From Hymenopellis radicata (taxonomy: Eukaryota > Basidiomycota > Agaricomycetes > Agaricales > Physalacriaceae), in assembly GCA_015501595.1 (NCBI GenBank), contig JADNRX010000677.1:1-26819 (forward strand): 26,819 nucleotides of DNA, written 5' to 3'. How positions within the stretch are numbered: position 1 is the first letter of the stretch; each line of letters starts with the position of its first letter. Below the pieces are notes generated by a model that was given only the letters and a program-made list of their open reading frames with translations, was not told the origin of the DNA and searched no databases. Shown piece by piece: positions 1-8,062 of this stretch. The translations under genes were made by a program, and so were the position numbers.

Positions 1-1903
1 CAATGGATGACACCGGGGCGTCCGCATTCGCCCTCCCCGATCGCCTTCTACTCCCTCGAACCCGCTGCACGATCGTACCCATTCACGAGAGGTCACTCTC
101 TTGGAGAATGGCATGATTGTGGAGCACGTGGATGTCCGAAAGGAAGAACGAGAGGCGCGTGAACGCCGTCGTAAGGAGGAGAGACGTGCTCGTAAATCCT
201 CAAGGAGTTCTGTGATAGACATGTCCTCGGTCATGTCTACTCCCAGCCTGCCAACTCATGCTGATAGTGGAGTCGGATTGAAGCCTTACTCTCGCTATTC
301 ACAAGGTAGTCCTGCTCGTCCCATGAGCGTGTTGACAACGCCTATGGATCGTCCAGAATTTCCGCGTGCGCAATCGCAGGCTTCTTTCTCGGATGTCCAC
401 AGTTTGGGATCGTCATCTCCACGACGCTCTCGTTTCTTTGGCTTCTCCAACTTCAAGGATGGATGGGCTAGTCGGATAGTTTAGCGCCCTCCGCCATGAT
501 GTCTGGTAGCATGATGGATATGCAGTACGTTTCTTTCGCATTGATACATTCAACCACACACTGACATATCGCTCTCTCTCTCAGTGTCGCTCTACAGAAA
601 AAAACTCTGATGCTGCCAGATATGGCTTAGGCGAATCTTCTCGTCGTAGTCAGCTCTGGTCTGCCGCTGATCTGTTGCAACCCACGACGTCCCGGTTATC
701 AAACCAATCAGAACCCAAGCCAAGAAGAAGAAAGGTCTTGCGAAAATCTGGGGCATTGTGACACGTTCTTCGAGGAACGAAAGCAAAAGGCAGACGGAAT
801 CGAATGGCAGGACTGATGATGAGCCTTTAGCTCCGCCTCCGCCACTCACATATTTACTGAGCCGTGAAGGGCGTCATGTCTCCACTCCGACTCTTTCGAG
901 CCGACCATGAAGATGTCGATGTCACCGGTCGCATTATCGCCTACGAGTGCCTCTTCGACTCACCTCCCCACTCTCTCTCGTCCTCCCGACCGTCGGGTCC
1001 GGTTCGGACTCTGATACTGCTATCGCCAGGCAGCCAGTGCAAACTACGATGACGACCAGCGGACCCCAGAGGATCGCTTGTCCAAAAACATTTCTTCCAT
1101 GACGTCCGAACCTGATATGCGAAGACGCATGTCGCGAAGCCCATCGTCTTCTCCCAATCACACGCCCACCCTTCTGACCGTCCATACTAACAACACTAAT
1201 CCCGGTGCTAATTTAACCCGTGAAAAGTCGCTTCCGCCAATACCGGGGGACATGCGACGGCAACGTTCTTCTGAGCAACGTTTGGCCGCAGACAACCGCC
1301 CACAGACAATGTACACGTTCGATTCGCGGCCCAACCCTGCTGGCGGCAGTCCTGCGCATGACTTTTTGCCGCCGTTCCGCAATGGAGAGGTGCGAAGGCA
1401 GTCGTTTGGAGGGCTTACGACGCGTCCTAATCTTGACGTACAGCTCGCACGGAATCAAGGCAGCACTCCTCGCTCTTCGACCGCACTCGGCGTCAACTAT
1501 GACGAGTTTGGCGGATCCCGTCGATCCTTACGACTCGACTCTTCCTCAAACCGCGCTAGCTTCTTCGGGGCCCGACCAAGCGCAAGTCGCGGTTTGGATT
1601 GACGTCACTATTTGGGAAGAAGCAGCAGCCGGAGCGAAATGTGATGCAGGAGAACGTTGCACAGCAGGTCCCGTCATTCAGACGTTCGGCCGGAAGCGAT
1701 GGACTAGACGATTCGATGACGAATGGCGGTACGGCTCGACGTCGCGGCATAGTGCGTTGAGCGCAAGTGCTAATAGCGCAGCACCTGGAGCGAGGATGTC
1801 TGTGACCTCGCGAAAAGCGCTCGAGGAGCTTGTGGCGCAGGATTCGAATTTTTTGGCATACCGGTATCCGTCCAACGACCAGCATTTAGATCTCCTGCGA
1901 TGA
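1..1903 (+). pseudogene. 3' part of a conserved basidiomycete Ser/Pro-rich protein, multiply frameshifted
   Basis: The gene runs in from the left edge. It starts in frame 2 (REVTLLENGMIVEHVDVR, then a charged helix of Arg/Glu at 140-200) and reads in pieces through all three frames to the stop at 1901-1903. Recognisable blocks are FSDVHSLGSSSPRR (about 395-433), DSLAPSAMMSGSMMDMHVALQ (475-600, across an intron at 525-584), KKKKGLAKIWGIVT (about 725-765), DEPLAPPPPLTYL, SEPDMRRRMSRSPSSSPNH, KRKSRFGLTSLFGKK and the C-terminal SRKALEELVAQDSNFLAYRY. These blocks are in the order I remember for a large Ser/Pro-rich protein found across Agaricomycetes; its function is unknown to me. At least seven single-base frame changes (near 473, 627, 690, 890-1010, 1030, 1572 and 1725) separate them. 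Few in-frame stops occur inside the blocks, so consensus errors are as likely as true decay. Not confirmed by search. Confidence 0.6.
525..584 (+). other. Spliceosomal intron in the Ser/Pro-rich gene
   Basis: The sequence GTACGT opens and CTCTCAG closes a 60-nt stretch. Removing it joins GSMMDM to HVALQ in a single frame. Length and splice sites match the other introns in the window. Confidence 0.6.
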
Positions 1904-2236
1904 CATCTGACTGCTATTGTACATGTTTCCTACTCCTGTATATCACCTTACCTGCCACTCTTTCGGACTTTGCTCTCATGTAGTCGTTCGCTTATTTTCT
2001 CTCTCAGTGTCTAAATATCCCCGGACTTATACTTACTGGTACCCACTAAAATTATTGCATGGTCATCGCTCTGTGGTGGCGGGAATTAAAGAAGCGCAGG
2101 TTTTTAGATCCTACGGCCACTTGTTTTTGAGCACGAAGGCCACAACTTAGTGCATTTCTGATTTCCGCGTTTCAAGGTTTAAAGGTTGTTGGGCAGACCA
2201 GCGCTCCTGCTCTCTCTCTTCTTTCTTCGCCGCACC

Positions 2237-3690
2237 ATGCCTGAAGAGGAACAACCGCCCAATGTCGACAAACCGGACCAGCCGGAAAAAGACGAACGTC
2301 TGCCTCGCTTGCGCTTGACGATGCCTCGTCGGCCCCCCGTTTTGCCTACAGTGATGAAGTAAGCGCGTTGCTGCACGCGGCCAACCTCCTGCTCACAAAT
2401 GATGCCTATTATTTAGCACGACGGGTCAGCCACCGCCTCCTCCGCCTCCTACTCCTGCGCCTGCGCCTGCGCCCAATGACGAAGACGAAGGTCGAGTGCC
2501 TGGGTATGTTGATGAGCGTCGGATTTGGCGCGACTCTGCTGACTTATTGTGTCAGGGCATTGCCTGGGGTGGCGTCAGTCTCGTCAGGGACTACCGCGCC
2601 AGTGGGTGCGGTTACCGCGGCGGCGGCACATACTGGAGGGGATCCGCTTCGGGGTCTGTTGGACGAGCGCACGCCTCCTCCTCCAACCTGCCGCCCTCCT
2701 CGTCTGCTCGGGGGTCCCTCGTTCCCAAAGCTTCTCCGCTTGGGCGAGCAGGCGCGAAAAGGATACCGCCGAGAAGGACAAGGAAAGGGCCGGGACATGG
2801 CTGGGTCGTCCGCTGAAACGTACACCTCACTCGGGTTGCAGCCGACCGTCATCGGAGAGACGGCTGCTGCCTTTAGGACTCGTATGACGGCCAACCAGGA
2901 TGTCTTTGCCACGGCTATGCTCGACTGCCAGACCTTGATCAAGACGGCTATCGAGCAGAGCAAGGAGACGAAGGACTTTCTTACTCGCGGCCTGGGGGAC
3001 GCGCGCCAAATGCAGACGGCGGCTACGACGGCAACCTCACACCTCGCGGAGGTTGTCTCCAAGACAAACGCAGCCCTCAACCAGTCGTTCGACACTCTCG
3101 ACGCTATTATCGAGAGGCAGGGTATCCAGTCTGGAGATATTGACGGGCTGAGGAATGAACGTGACAGGGCGACGCAAGAGATGCAGGGTTTGCTTGCTCG
3201 GATTGCAAGCCTGGAGGTCGCCGCCCCGCGTACACCACCCGTTCTCCCTCACCCCCGTCCCGTGTTCGACTCCTCGCCCTCCCCAAGCAAGCGGGGACGG
3301 GGGCGAAACAATACAAGGATCTTCAACACCACCCATGTCGGGCCCACTGGCGGTCAAGTACCAATGACAGCACCGGCTGCTTCTGCTGTCCCAACTCTGG
3401 CTGTCCTCTTTTCTATCACACGGGTGGATCAGGATGGACCTACTATGGTGCGTAGAGTCGCGGACATGGCGCCAGGCCTTTCGGCGGGCGCAATTGCCTC
3501 TACTCGTGCGACGACGTCTCCCGGGGTGTTCGTGGTGCGCTTCAGGACGCAGGTCGCGGCATCAGCCTTCGTGAACGCCGTGTCTGGGAGTGGAGGTGCT
3601 GCACAAAGTGGAATCAGCGTGCAGTTCGCAGTTGCCGCCGATTCCTTTGACGATCTCTTCTCCTCACCCCTGCCGTCCCAGGGAAACTAG
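2237..3690 (+). CDS. LINE ORF1: Pro-rich N-terminus, coiled coil, RRM-like C-terminal fold
   Basis: The C-terminal part (about 2797-3690, frame 1) is clear: a long Ala/Gln/Thr-rich coiled-coil region (about 2850-3210), a Pro/Ser stretch with a basic patch ([11 protein letters not shown], about 3280-3312) that could bind RNA or act as a nuclear signal, and a last 90 residues with the alternating pattern of an RRM-like fold (LAVLFSIT ... [20 protein letters not shown]). It ends PSQGN-stop at 3688-3690. The N-terminus is less certain. ATG 2237 opens 40 codons starting [14 protein letters not shown] possible 58-nt intron (2359-2416) then links to a Pro-rich, acidic stretch ([20 protein letters not shown]) in frame 0, and at least one frame change is needed to reach the coiled-coil frame. 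ORF1 products of LINEs package the element RNA. The last codons form a slippery site for expression of ORF2. Confidence 0.75.
2359..2416 (+). other. Possible intron inside LINE ORF1
   Basis: GTAAGC opens, CTCAC about 26 nt before the end could be a branch site, and ATTATTTAG closes a 58-nt stretch. Splicing turns a 42-codon ORF ending in TAA into a longer frame continuing with [12 protein letters not shown]. The match to consensus is good, but the joined protein is low-complexity, so frame continuity is only modest support. Confidence 0.4.
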
Positions 3691-5489
3691 GTCGGACTAC
3701 GCCGACACGGACACCCATATATTCCCCACCGACCCTATCTCTCCATCCTGCCTTTTTGGATGCTGCCGACGCTGGTGAGCGTAGCGGCCACATAGTTGAT
3801 GAAAAGGAGAGACTTGGGAAAAATTTATTAGCTGTTCTAGCATGGAATATACATGGAGAGTTGTCCCTTCTGCTGCGTGGTCCTGATTTAAGTGTTCTGG
3901 AAGGTTATGACATTATTTTATTTTCGGAGACTTGGCTGGATGAAGATGATCACTTAGCCTTGCCTCTCCCAGTTGGTTATTCTCTTCTCTCCTTCCCTCG
4001 CCCAAGGTCTAGCTTCATGCGTCGACATATGGGTGGTCTCGCAGTGCTACATCGCACTGATCTCCGCCTCACGGTGCCACCGGAGCATGTGTCTTCAGAG
4101 GCGTTGCTTGTGGAGCTGGAGGATCTGTCGATTGTCCTGGCTTACCTGCCGCCGCGTGGATCGCCATGGCTAACAGTAGTGGAGGAGGATCCTTTAGATG
4201 TGATGTTGGGTTTGTTAGGGTTGAGAGCGGGTGCGGGTCGCCCGGTATTGCTGATGCTGGATGCGAATGCACGGGGTGGGTCCCTGTCTGGGTCGGATGC
4301 CTATCCTCGTCGCTCTGTGGATGAGACTGTGGATGCGAGAGGTTCATGGCTGTCCACCGTGTGCGCTGATCTCGATCTGGTGATATTGAATGGGTCTGAG
4401 GTGGATAACGACTCGCCTGGGGGCTGGACTTCGTTTCAGCCGATGGGTAATGCCGTTGTCGACTATGCATGTTTGTCATTGCAGGCGATGCCCAGGGTGT
4501 ACGAGTTTCATGCTCGTCGTGCGCCCTCCCGGTCAGACCACGCGCCGTTACATGTGAGGATACAGTCAACATCGATGGAGAATCTGCCACCTCCGCCTCG
4601 GATGAAAAAGGTGGCGTATCGTGGAAAACGGCCCCAGCATGATATAGTGTTACCGGCTGAACACCCTCCAGTCTTTGAGGGTGCACCAGTGGCTCCGTTC
4701 GGTGAACTGGACATCCTTTATAAGGCGGCGGTGGAAGCGGCAGTGCAACCTGGTGACGCGGTGGATAACATCTACGGAAGCTGCTCGACGACAGGTGCGA
4801 TACGAAGGGTGTGGACAGATGGGAGCTGTTTGAATAATGGCAAGCCAGATGCTCGGGCAGGCGCGGGTATATACTGGGGGTTGAACTCGTCTCGCAATCT
4901 GGCGGTGCGGGTCCCTGGTCATCAATCGAATAACAGAGCGGAGCACTTTGCTCTCTTGGTGGTGCTGTTGCTAGCCCCACCAGATCTGCCTCTGCTCGTA
5001 ACAACAGACAGCGAGAACGTCATTCACACCTATTGTCACTGGGTGGCACGTTTGGCTCAGACAGGCTGGTCATGCGCACATGCCGATGTTATTAAGTATG
5101 TGGTTGCCTTAATTCAAAGGAGGACAGCCTGCGTGCAGTTTCGTTGGGTTAAAGGCCATTCTGGGGATGTCGGAAATGATGCGGCGGATGCCTTGGCGCG
5201 AGGAGGAGCCCTGTTAGAGGACATGTATGTCCTGCCCGAGCTGGGAGGTGTCAGGGAAATGGGATTCCCGCACTCGCAGGGAGCGGTAGCGCTGGATGGA
5301 GGACATAAGGTGGTCACATCACTGTCACCTGTACCGGTGCCTGCGCGGAAATCCTTGCTCGCTGACGATGGGATGCCAGTATCCTTTCTGGAGGCTCATG
5401 GAGGGAGGCGCGAGGCGAGGGAGGCGCGAGGCGAGGGAGGAGCGCTGGGCGGCACGGCAGCAGTTCTTGAAGGCATCTGCCGAAAGTGA
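3651..5489 (+). CDS. LINE ORF2, 5' part: AP-like endonuclease followed by RNase H
   Basis: The frame opens after the TGA at 3648 with no AUG before 4017, so the start given is the frame boundary, not a start codon. The first 240 residues from about 3822 are an endonuclease/exonuclease/phosphatase domain: [24 protein letters not shown] and the catalytic RSDHAPL (about 4530-4550) are all present, the nicking activity for target-primed reverse transcription. A ribonuclease H domain follows at about 4790-5220 with the acidic residues in place: WTDGS (Asp 4818), NRAE (Glu 4941), TTDSEN (Asp 5007) and [15 protein letters not shown] (Asp 5178). RNase H removes template RNA during cDNA synthesis. It lies before, not after, the reverse transcriptase. 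The frame ends at 5487-5489 only because of a 16-bp tandem duplication at 5409-5440; removing one copy continues the reading frame into the next ORF. Confidence 0.9.
   Translation, partial: RSLLLTPAVPGKLGRTTPTRTPIYSPPTLSLHPAFLDAADAGERSGHIVDEKERLGKNLLAVLAWNIHGELSLLLRGPDLSVLEGYDIILFSETWLDEDDHLALPLPVGYSLLSFPRPRSSFMRRHMGGLAVLHRTDLRLTVPPEHVSSEALLVELEDLSIVLAYLPPRGSPWLTVVEEDPLDVMLGLLGLRAGAGRPVLLMLDANARGGSLSGSDAYPRRSVDETVDARGSWLSTVCADLDLVILNGSEVDNDSPGGWTSFQPMGNAVVDYACLSLQAMPRVYEFHARRAPSRSDHAPLHVRIQSTSMENLPPPPRMKKVAYRGKRPQHDIVLPAEHPPVFEGAPVAPFGELDILYKAAVEAAVQPGDAVDNIYGSCSTTGAIRRVWTDGSCLNNGKPDARAGAGIYWGLNSSRNLAVRVPGHQSNNRAEHFALLVVLLLAPPDLPLLVTTDSENVIHTYCHWVARLAQTGWSCAHADVIKYVVALIQRRTACVQFRWVKGHSGDVGNDAADALARGGALLEDMYVLPELGGVREMGFPHSQGAVALDGGHKVVTSLSPVPVPARKSLLADDGMPVSFLEAHGGRREAREARGEGGALGGTAAVLEGICRK
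3681..3706 (+). promoter_or_regulatory. Putative -1 programmed ribosomal frameshift site (GGGAAAC plus hairpin) joining ORF1 to ORF2
   Basis: In the ORF1 frame the last codons are CAG GGA AAC TAG, so bases 3681-3687 are G GGA AAC, a standard X XXY YYZ heptamer in exactly the right phase. Slipping back one base gives GGG AAA CTA GGT, the ORF2 frame. That frame is open from 3651 (TGA at 3648-3650) to 5489 and has no ATG before 4017, which lies inside the endonuclease domain. Three bases after the heptamer, GTCGG (3691-3695) can pair with CCGAC (3702-3706) around a 6-nt loop. The spacer is shorter than the usual 5-9 nt. From known -1 sites, GGGAAAC is an efficient slippery sequence. Function here is inferred. 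Confidence 0.65.
5401..5440 (+). repeat. 16-bp tandem duplication that shifts the ORF2 frame
   Basis: The unit CGCGAGGCGAGGGAGG occurs exactly twice (5409-5424 and 5425-5440), preceded by the last 8 bases of the same unit (5401-5408). Since 16 is not a multiple of three, the extra copy throws ORF2 out of frame. With one copy the frame reads [20 protein letters not shown] and joins the linker upstream of the RT. It looks like a recent slippage or duplication event in a G/A-rich stretch. Confidence 0.85.
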
Positions 5490-5819
5490 CGGCTCCTTCT
5501 GGAGGATGGTGCGCGACTTGACGGATCCTCGTCCTGTGGAGCCTCAGGTGTCGTTGGAGGACCTGGCGGGGGAGTTTGAGGCACGTTTACAGGCGCCAGA
5601 ATGCTGGCCACCAGAGTTTGATGTGGAGGCTCTTAGGCAAGCTACCCTCGAGGCGGACGCGATCCCAGACGTCACGCAGGATAAAACTCCGGAGCAGTTC
5701 TTCACAAGGGGATGGACGGCGAAGGACATCGCTGAAGAGAAGAACGCTTCAGTCGGTGTTTGGAGTCCCGCGGTGCACCCCGCCTATGGTTAATAACCAT
5801 TCTCATTGGCATTTTGAAG
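5441..5819 (+). pseudogene. LINE ORF2 linker and N-terminal edge of the RT, frameshifted and partly deleted
   Basis: In frame 1 the stretch reads [17 protein letters not shown] through FFTRGWTAKDIAEEKN (to about 5745), a polar linker that in related mushroom LINEs joins RNase H to the RT. The homologous frame then changes to frame 0 and reads ERFSRCLESRGAPRLWLITILIGILK (in two parts, to 5819), the first conserved RT block. From memory of the family, roughly 35-50 residues (a helix followed by a GxDG-type block) should lie between the two, so an internal deletion near 5740-5750 is inferred. The frame-1 reading stops at 5791-5793. Confidence 0.7.
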
Positions 5820-5866
5820 GTTCGCCATATGTCACTTATGACATGCCAAATTTGACGTAATGACAG
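5820..5866 (+). other. 47-nt intron-like insert within the LINE reverse transcriptase
   Basis: The reading frame ...ILIGILK ends at 5819. The next 47 nt start GTTCGC, contain an in-frame TGA (near 5853), and end TTTGACGTAATGACAG. Removing them gives ILIGILK-VGKDPKAPSSYRLIGLESC with no other change, the expected RT block. The insert has GT..AG ends, TTGAC and ATGAC branch-like motifs, a length typical of host introns here, and AGGT at both borders (5818-5821 and 5865-5868). Inside is a hairpin ATGTCA-CTTA-TGACAT. The 5' splice site GTTCGC is weak. It could be an acquired spliceosomal intron or a small insertion that duplicated AGGT. Confidence 0.6.
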
Positions 5867-7687
5867 GTGGGGAAAGACCCAAAGGCGCCATCTAGCTATC
5901 GTTTGATTGGCCTGGAATCATGTATTCTGAAGATGTTTACGCGCTTGGTGGATCAAAGGATTTGTCAGTGGATGGACGTGCGCGACATTGTCCCGGAGAC
6001 TCAGAACGGCTTTCGAAAAGGCTTCCATGCGCTGAACAATCCATTTGTTTTGCGGGCCGCGATCGAGTTAGCGCTGGCAGAGAAGAAGACGTTGTATGTC
6101 ATTTTCCCAGACCTCTCCAATGCTTTCCCATGGACAGACCACAGTTCCTTGTGGTCAATGATGTATCATAAGGGGATAGCGGGGCCAATGTTTGATTGGT
6201 TGCGGATGCTTTACTCCTGTATGAGCTACGTGGTACGGCTGGGCAACAAACTCTCGCCCGCATTCAGAACATCAATTGGCCTTCTGACTGGGGATGTGCC
6301 GTCGCCCGGTTTTTGGAATTTCTTCGCATCTGATATGGTAATCGCCGCGCATCTCCAAGACATCTCCATGGATGGACAGGTCGTCAACAATCTGTCGCAC
6401 GCGGACGATGGCGCAATGTGGTCGGGCGTGCAAGGGCTAGAAGTTCACCTCAAGGACTACGTGGCCTATACCAGTCGTAAGGGCATGACTGTCAATGCGC
6501 CAAAGACAAAGGTGATGGCGTTCGGGCCGTTACCAGATCCATTACCGACCTTCATGCTCTATGGCAAGCCAATTGCCTGGACCGATACTCACCAGTACCT
6601 TGGCGTGCAATTCTCGTCTACAAAAGGTGGTCTTTTCTCTACTTTGTACAAGGCAAAGGAAGCAACAGCTAGGAAGACAGCTAATGTGGCGCTGACACTG
6701 GAGAAGTACCTCGGAGACCTACCGCCGAAGGAGGCGTTGCAGATATACAAGGCGCGCGTGGCGGCACATTTGACGTACGGGGCTGAATTAGCGGTCGATG
6801 CGTCTGCGGCATGGGTCGAACCGCTGGAGGCGGTTGAGAAGTACTTCTTGCGACGGATCCTGCATGTGCACAAGAGGTGTCGCATGGCTATTCTCTATAC
6901 GGAGACGGGGCTGCTGCCGCTGCGTTATGTGAGGGTCATGAGAGCCCTGAAGTACTTGCGTAGGCTGCTGGATGGTAAGGATAGTCCCGTGCCACGCCGC
7001 GCACTCCATGTTTTTCAGGAGCTGTGGCGGCGGGGAGAGAGTGGGTGGCTGGGGGATATTGCTATTGTTCTACACCGTCTTGGAGTGGGCTGTGAGGAGT
7101 CGTGGTGGTTGGATCTGTCGACGGTGCAAGGTGTTGATAACCTGCTCAAGGCGTGTGTCAAGGCGGCGCATGATGAGATACAACGGCAGGTCGCTGGTGC
7201 GAGGTTGCCGCTCCTGCTGGCGAGAACGGAGGTGCTGAGTGGTCGACGAGCTGCTTATGTGGTGTCTGGCTGGCGTTCCTATCTGGAGATCGCCGTGCCC
7301 GCGCATCGCGTGGCGTTAACAAGGTTTGTGACGGGCTCGCATGCATTGGCGGTGGAGGCGGCGAAGTGGGTTCCCGTGCCGGAGAGTCAGTCGGGACCTG
7401 TGCCACGTCATTGGCGCGTCTGCAGGATGTGCGGGGATGATGTAGAGGATGAGATGCATATATTCTGGGGATGTGCTCATCCGGACTTGTGTCGCTTGCG
7501 CGACGTGTGCTTAGCAGATGTCTACGGGCGCTATCCGGCTCTGGCGCGTGGTTTTATTGAGCCCCTGCAGTTCTGGGGTTTGTTGTGGCGGCATGACGAC
7601 TTGATTCCATGCCTAGGACTGTTTATTTACGAAGCGCTAGAACTTGTGGCGTCCTATCCGATGTATGTACCTGACTGGTATGTCTAG
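5867..7687 (+). CDS. LINE ORF2, 3' part: reverse transcriptase and C-terminal zinc knuckle
   Basis: This 606-codon open frame holds the RT: SYRLIGLESCILKM, the QNGFRKG block (about 6000-6025), motif A with its catalytic Asp in FPDLSNAFPWTD (Asp 6110), the GLLTGDVPSPGFWN block (about 6280-6320) and motif C, HADD (Asp-Asp at 6404 and 6407), followed by thumb-like sequence (HQYLGVQFS, ALQIYKARVAAHLTYGAE). The C-terminal third is an uncharacterised LINE tail ending with a CCHC-like knuckle, C-X2-C-X8-H-X4-C, at 7421-7474. Motif C has His where related elements have Gln, Tyr or Phe. The frame begins directly after the intron-like insert and has no start codon of its own; it is the continuation of ORF2. 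Stop at 7685-7687. Confidence 0.92.
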   Translation: MGKDPKAPSSYRLIGLESCILKMFTRLVDQRICQWMDVRDIVPETQNGFRKGFHALNNPFVLRAAIELALAEKKTLYVIFPDLSNAFPWTDHSSLWSMMYHKGIAGPMFDWLRMLYSCMSYVVRLGNKLSPAFRTSIGLLTGDVPSPGFWNFFASDMVIAAHLQDISMDGQVVNNLSHADDGAMWSGVQGLEVHLKDYVAYTSRKGMTVNAPKTKVMAFGPLPDPLPTFMLYGKPIAWTDTHQYLGVQFSSTKGGLFSTLYKAKEATARKTANVALTLEKYLGDLPPKEALQIYKARVAAHLTYGAELAVDASAAWVEPLEAVEKYFLRRILHVHKRCRMAILYTETGLLPLRYVRVMRALKYLRRLLDGKDSPVPRRALHVFQELWRRGESGWLGDIAIVLHRLGVGCEESWWLDLSTVQGVDNLLKACVKAAHDEIQRQVAGARLPLLLARTEVLSGRRAAYVVSGWRSYLEIAVPAHRVALTRFVTGSHALAVEAAKWVPVPESQSGPVPRHWRVCRMCGDDVEDEMHIFWGCAHPDLCRLRDVCLADVYGRYPALARGFIEPLQFWGLLWRHDDLIPCLGLFIYEALELVASYPMYVPDWYV

Positions 7688-8040
7688 ACATGCATATGGA
7701 GGCAAGGACCACGGGTGGTCGCAGTGCATGGTAGCTTTCCTGTGTCAGAGTTTTTTGCCCACACTACAGTTTCCTCGCAGAGGTTTTTACATATGGTGGT
7801 TTCTCTCTGATAGGTTTTGACGCACCCATGGCGCGACACACATAAAAGCGGCGTTCAGTTCCTGGTTCTGTTTACTCACGCTATCTTTCTGAAGTCGAGA
7901 CGTCCTACCCTGAGGGGAGTGCTCGGAATCGTCTAGGGGGGGTAGTAGTTCGGTACCGTAGCGTATATAGGCGTAGTAGGGACCCTGCGGTGTTCTATAT
8001 AGGGCTAGACACAGGTTAAAATATATCTATCTATCTATCA
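7688..8040 (+). other. LINE 3' untranslated region
   Basis: The 353 bp after the ORF2 stop have no coding potential. They contain several short T runs, GTATATAGG and TCTATATAGG motifs, and end in a TCTA simple repeat. A structured 3' UTR recognised by the RT is usual in LINEs, but no structure was established here. Confidence 0.6.
8026..8039 (+). repeat. (TCTA)n tail at the LINE 3' end
   Basis: Three and a half TCTA units close the element in place of a poly(A) tail. Several non-LTR families end in a short simple repeat made during target-primed reverse transcription, so this marks the 3' boundary. Confidence 0.6.
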
Positions 8041-8062
8041 TGTGTCAATCCTACAGACTTGT

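Larger units (their letters stand above)
2180..8040 (+). mobile_element. Non-LTR (LINE-type) retrotransposon, basidiomycete lineage, degenerate copy
   Basis: The element carries ORF1 (from 2237), ORF2 (endonuclease, RNase H, reverse transcriptase, C-terminal CCHC-like knuckle), a 3' UTR of about 340 bp and a short TCTA simple-repeat tail at 8026-8039. No LTRs were seen. The 5' edge is not defined: no convincing target-site duplication was found, and the start given is only where the ORF1 leader appears to begin. It lies between the Ser/Pro-rich gene and the dehydrogenase, its tail ending 23 bp from the dehydrogenase stop codon in opposite orientation. A 16-bp tandem duplication (5409-5440), a probable deletion near 5740 and an intron-like insert (5820-5866) break ORF2, so this copy cannot move without help. 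The endonuclease-RNaseH-RT order differs from the RT-RNaseH order of Tad and I elements; I think it belongs with mushroom elements such as the Deceiver/Inkcap groups, but this is unverified. Confidence 0.93.

Noticed and set aside
2544..3095. 183-codon minus-strand ORF
   Set aside because: Antisense of the ORF1 coiled-coil region, with no domain or start context of its own.
4069..5004. 311-codon minus-strand ORF
   Set aside because: Antisense of the LINE endonuclease and RNase H domains; Pro/Ser/Thr/His-rich composition typical of a shadow of coding sequence.
2108..8054. ATCCTAC at 2108-2114 and 8048-8054 as LINE target-site duplication
   Set aside because: The right copy is 8 nt away from the tail rather than next to it, and a 7-bp match between two flanks of this size can be chance.
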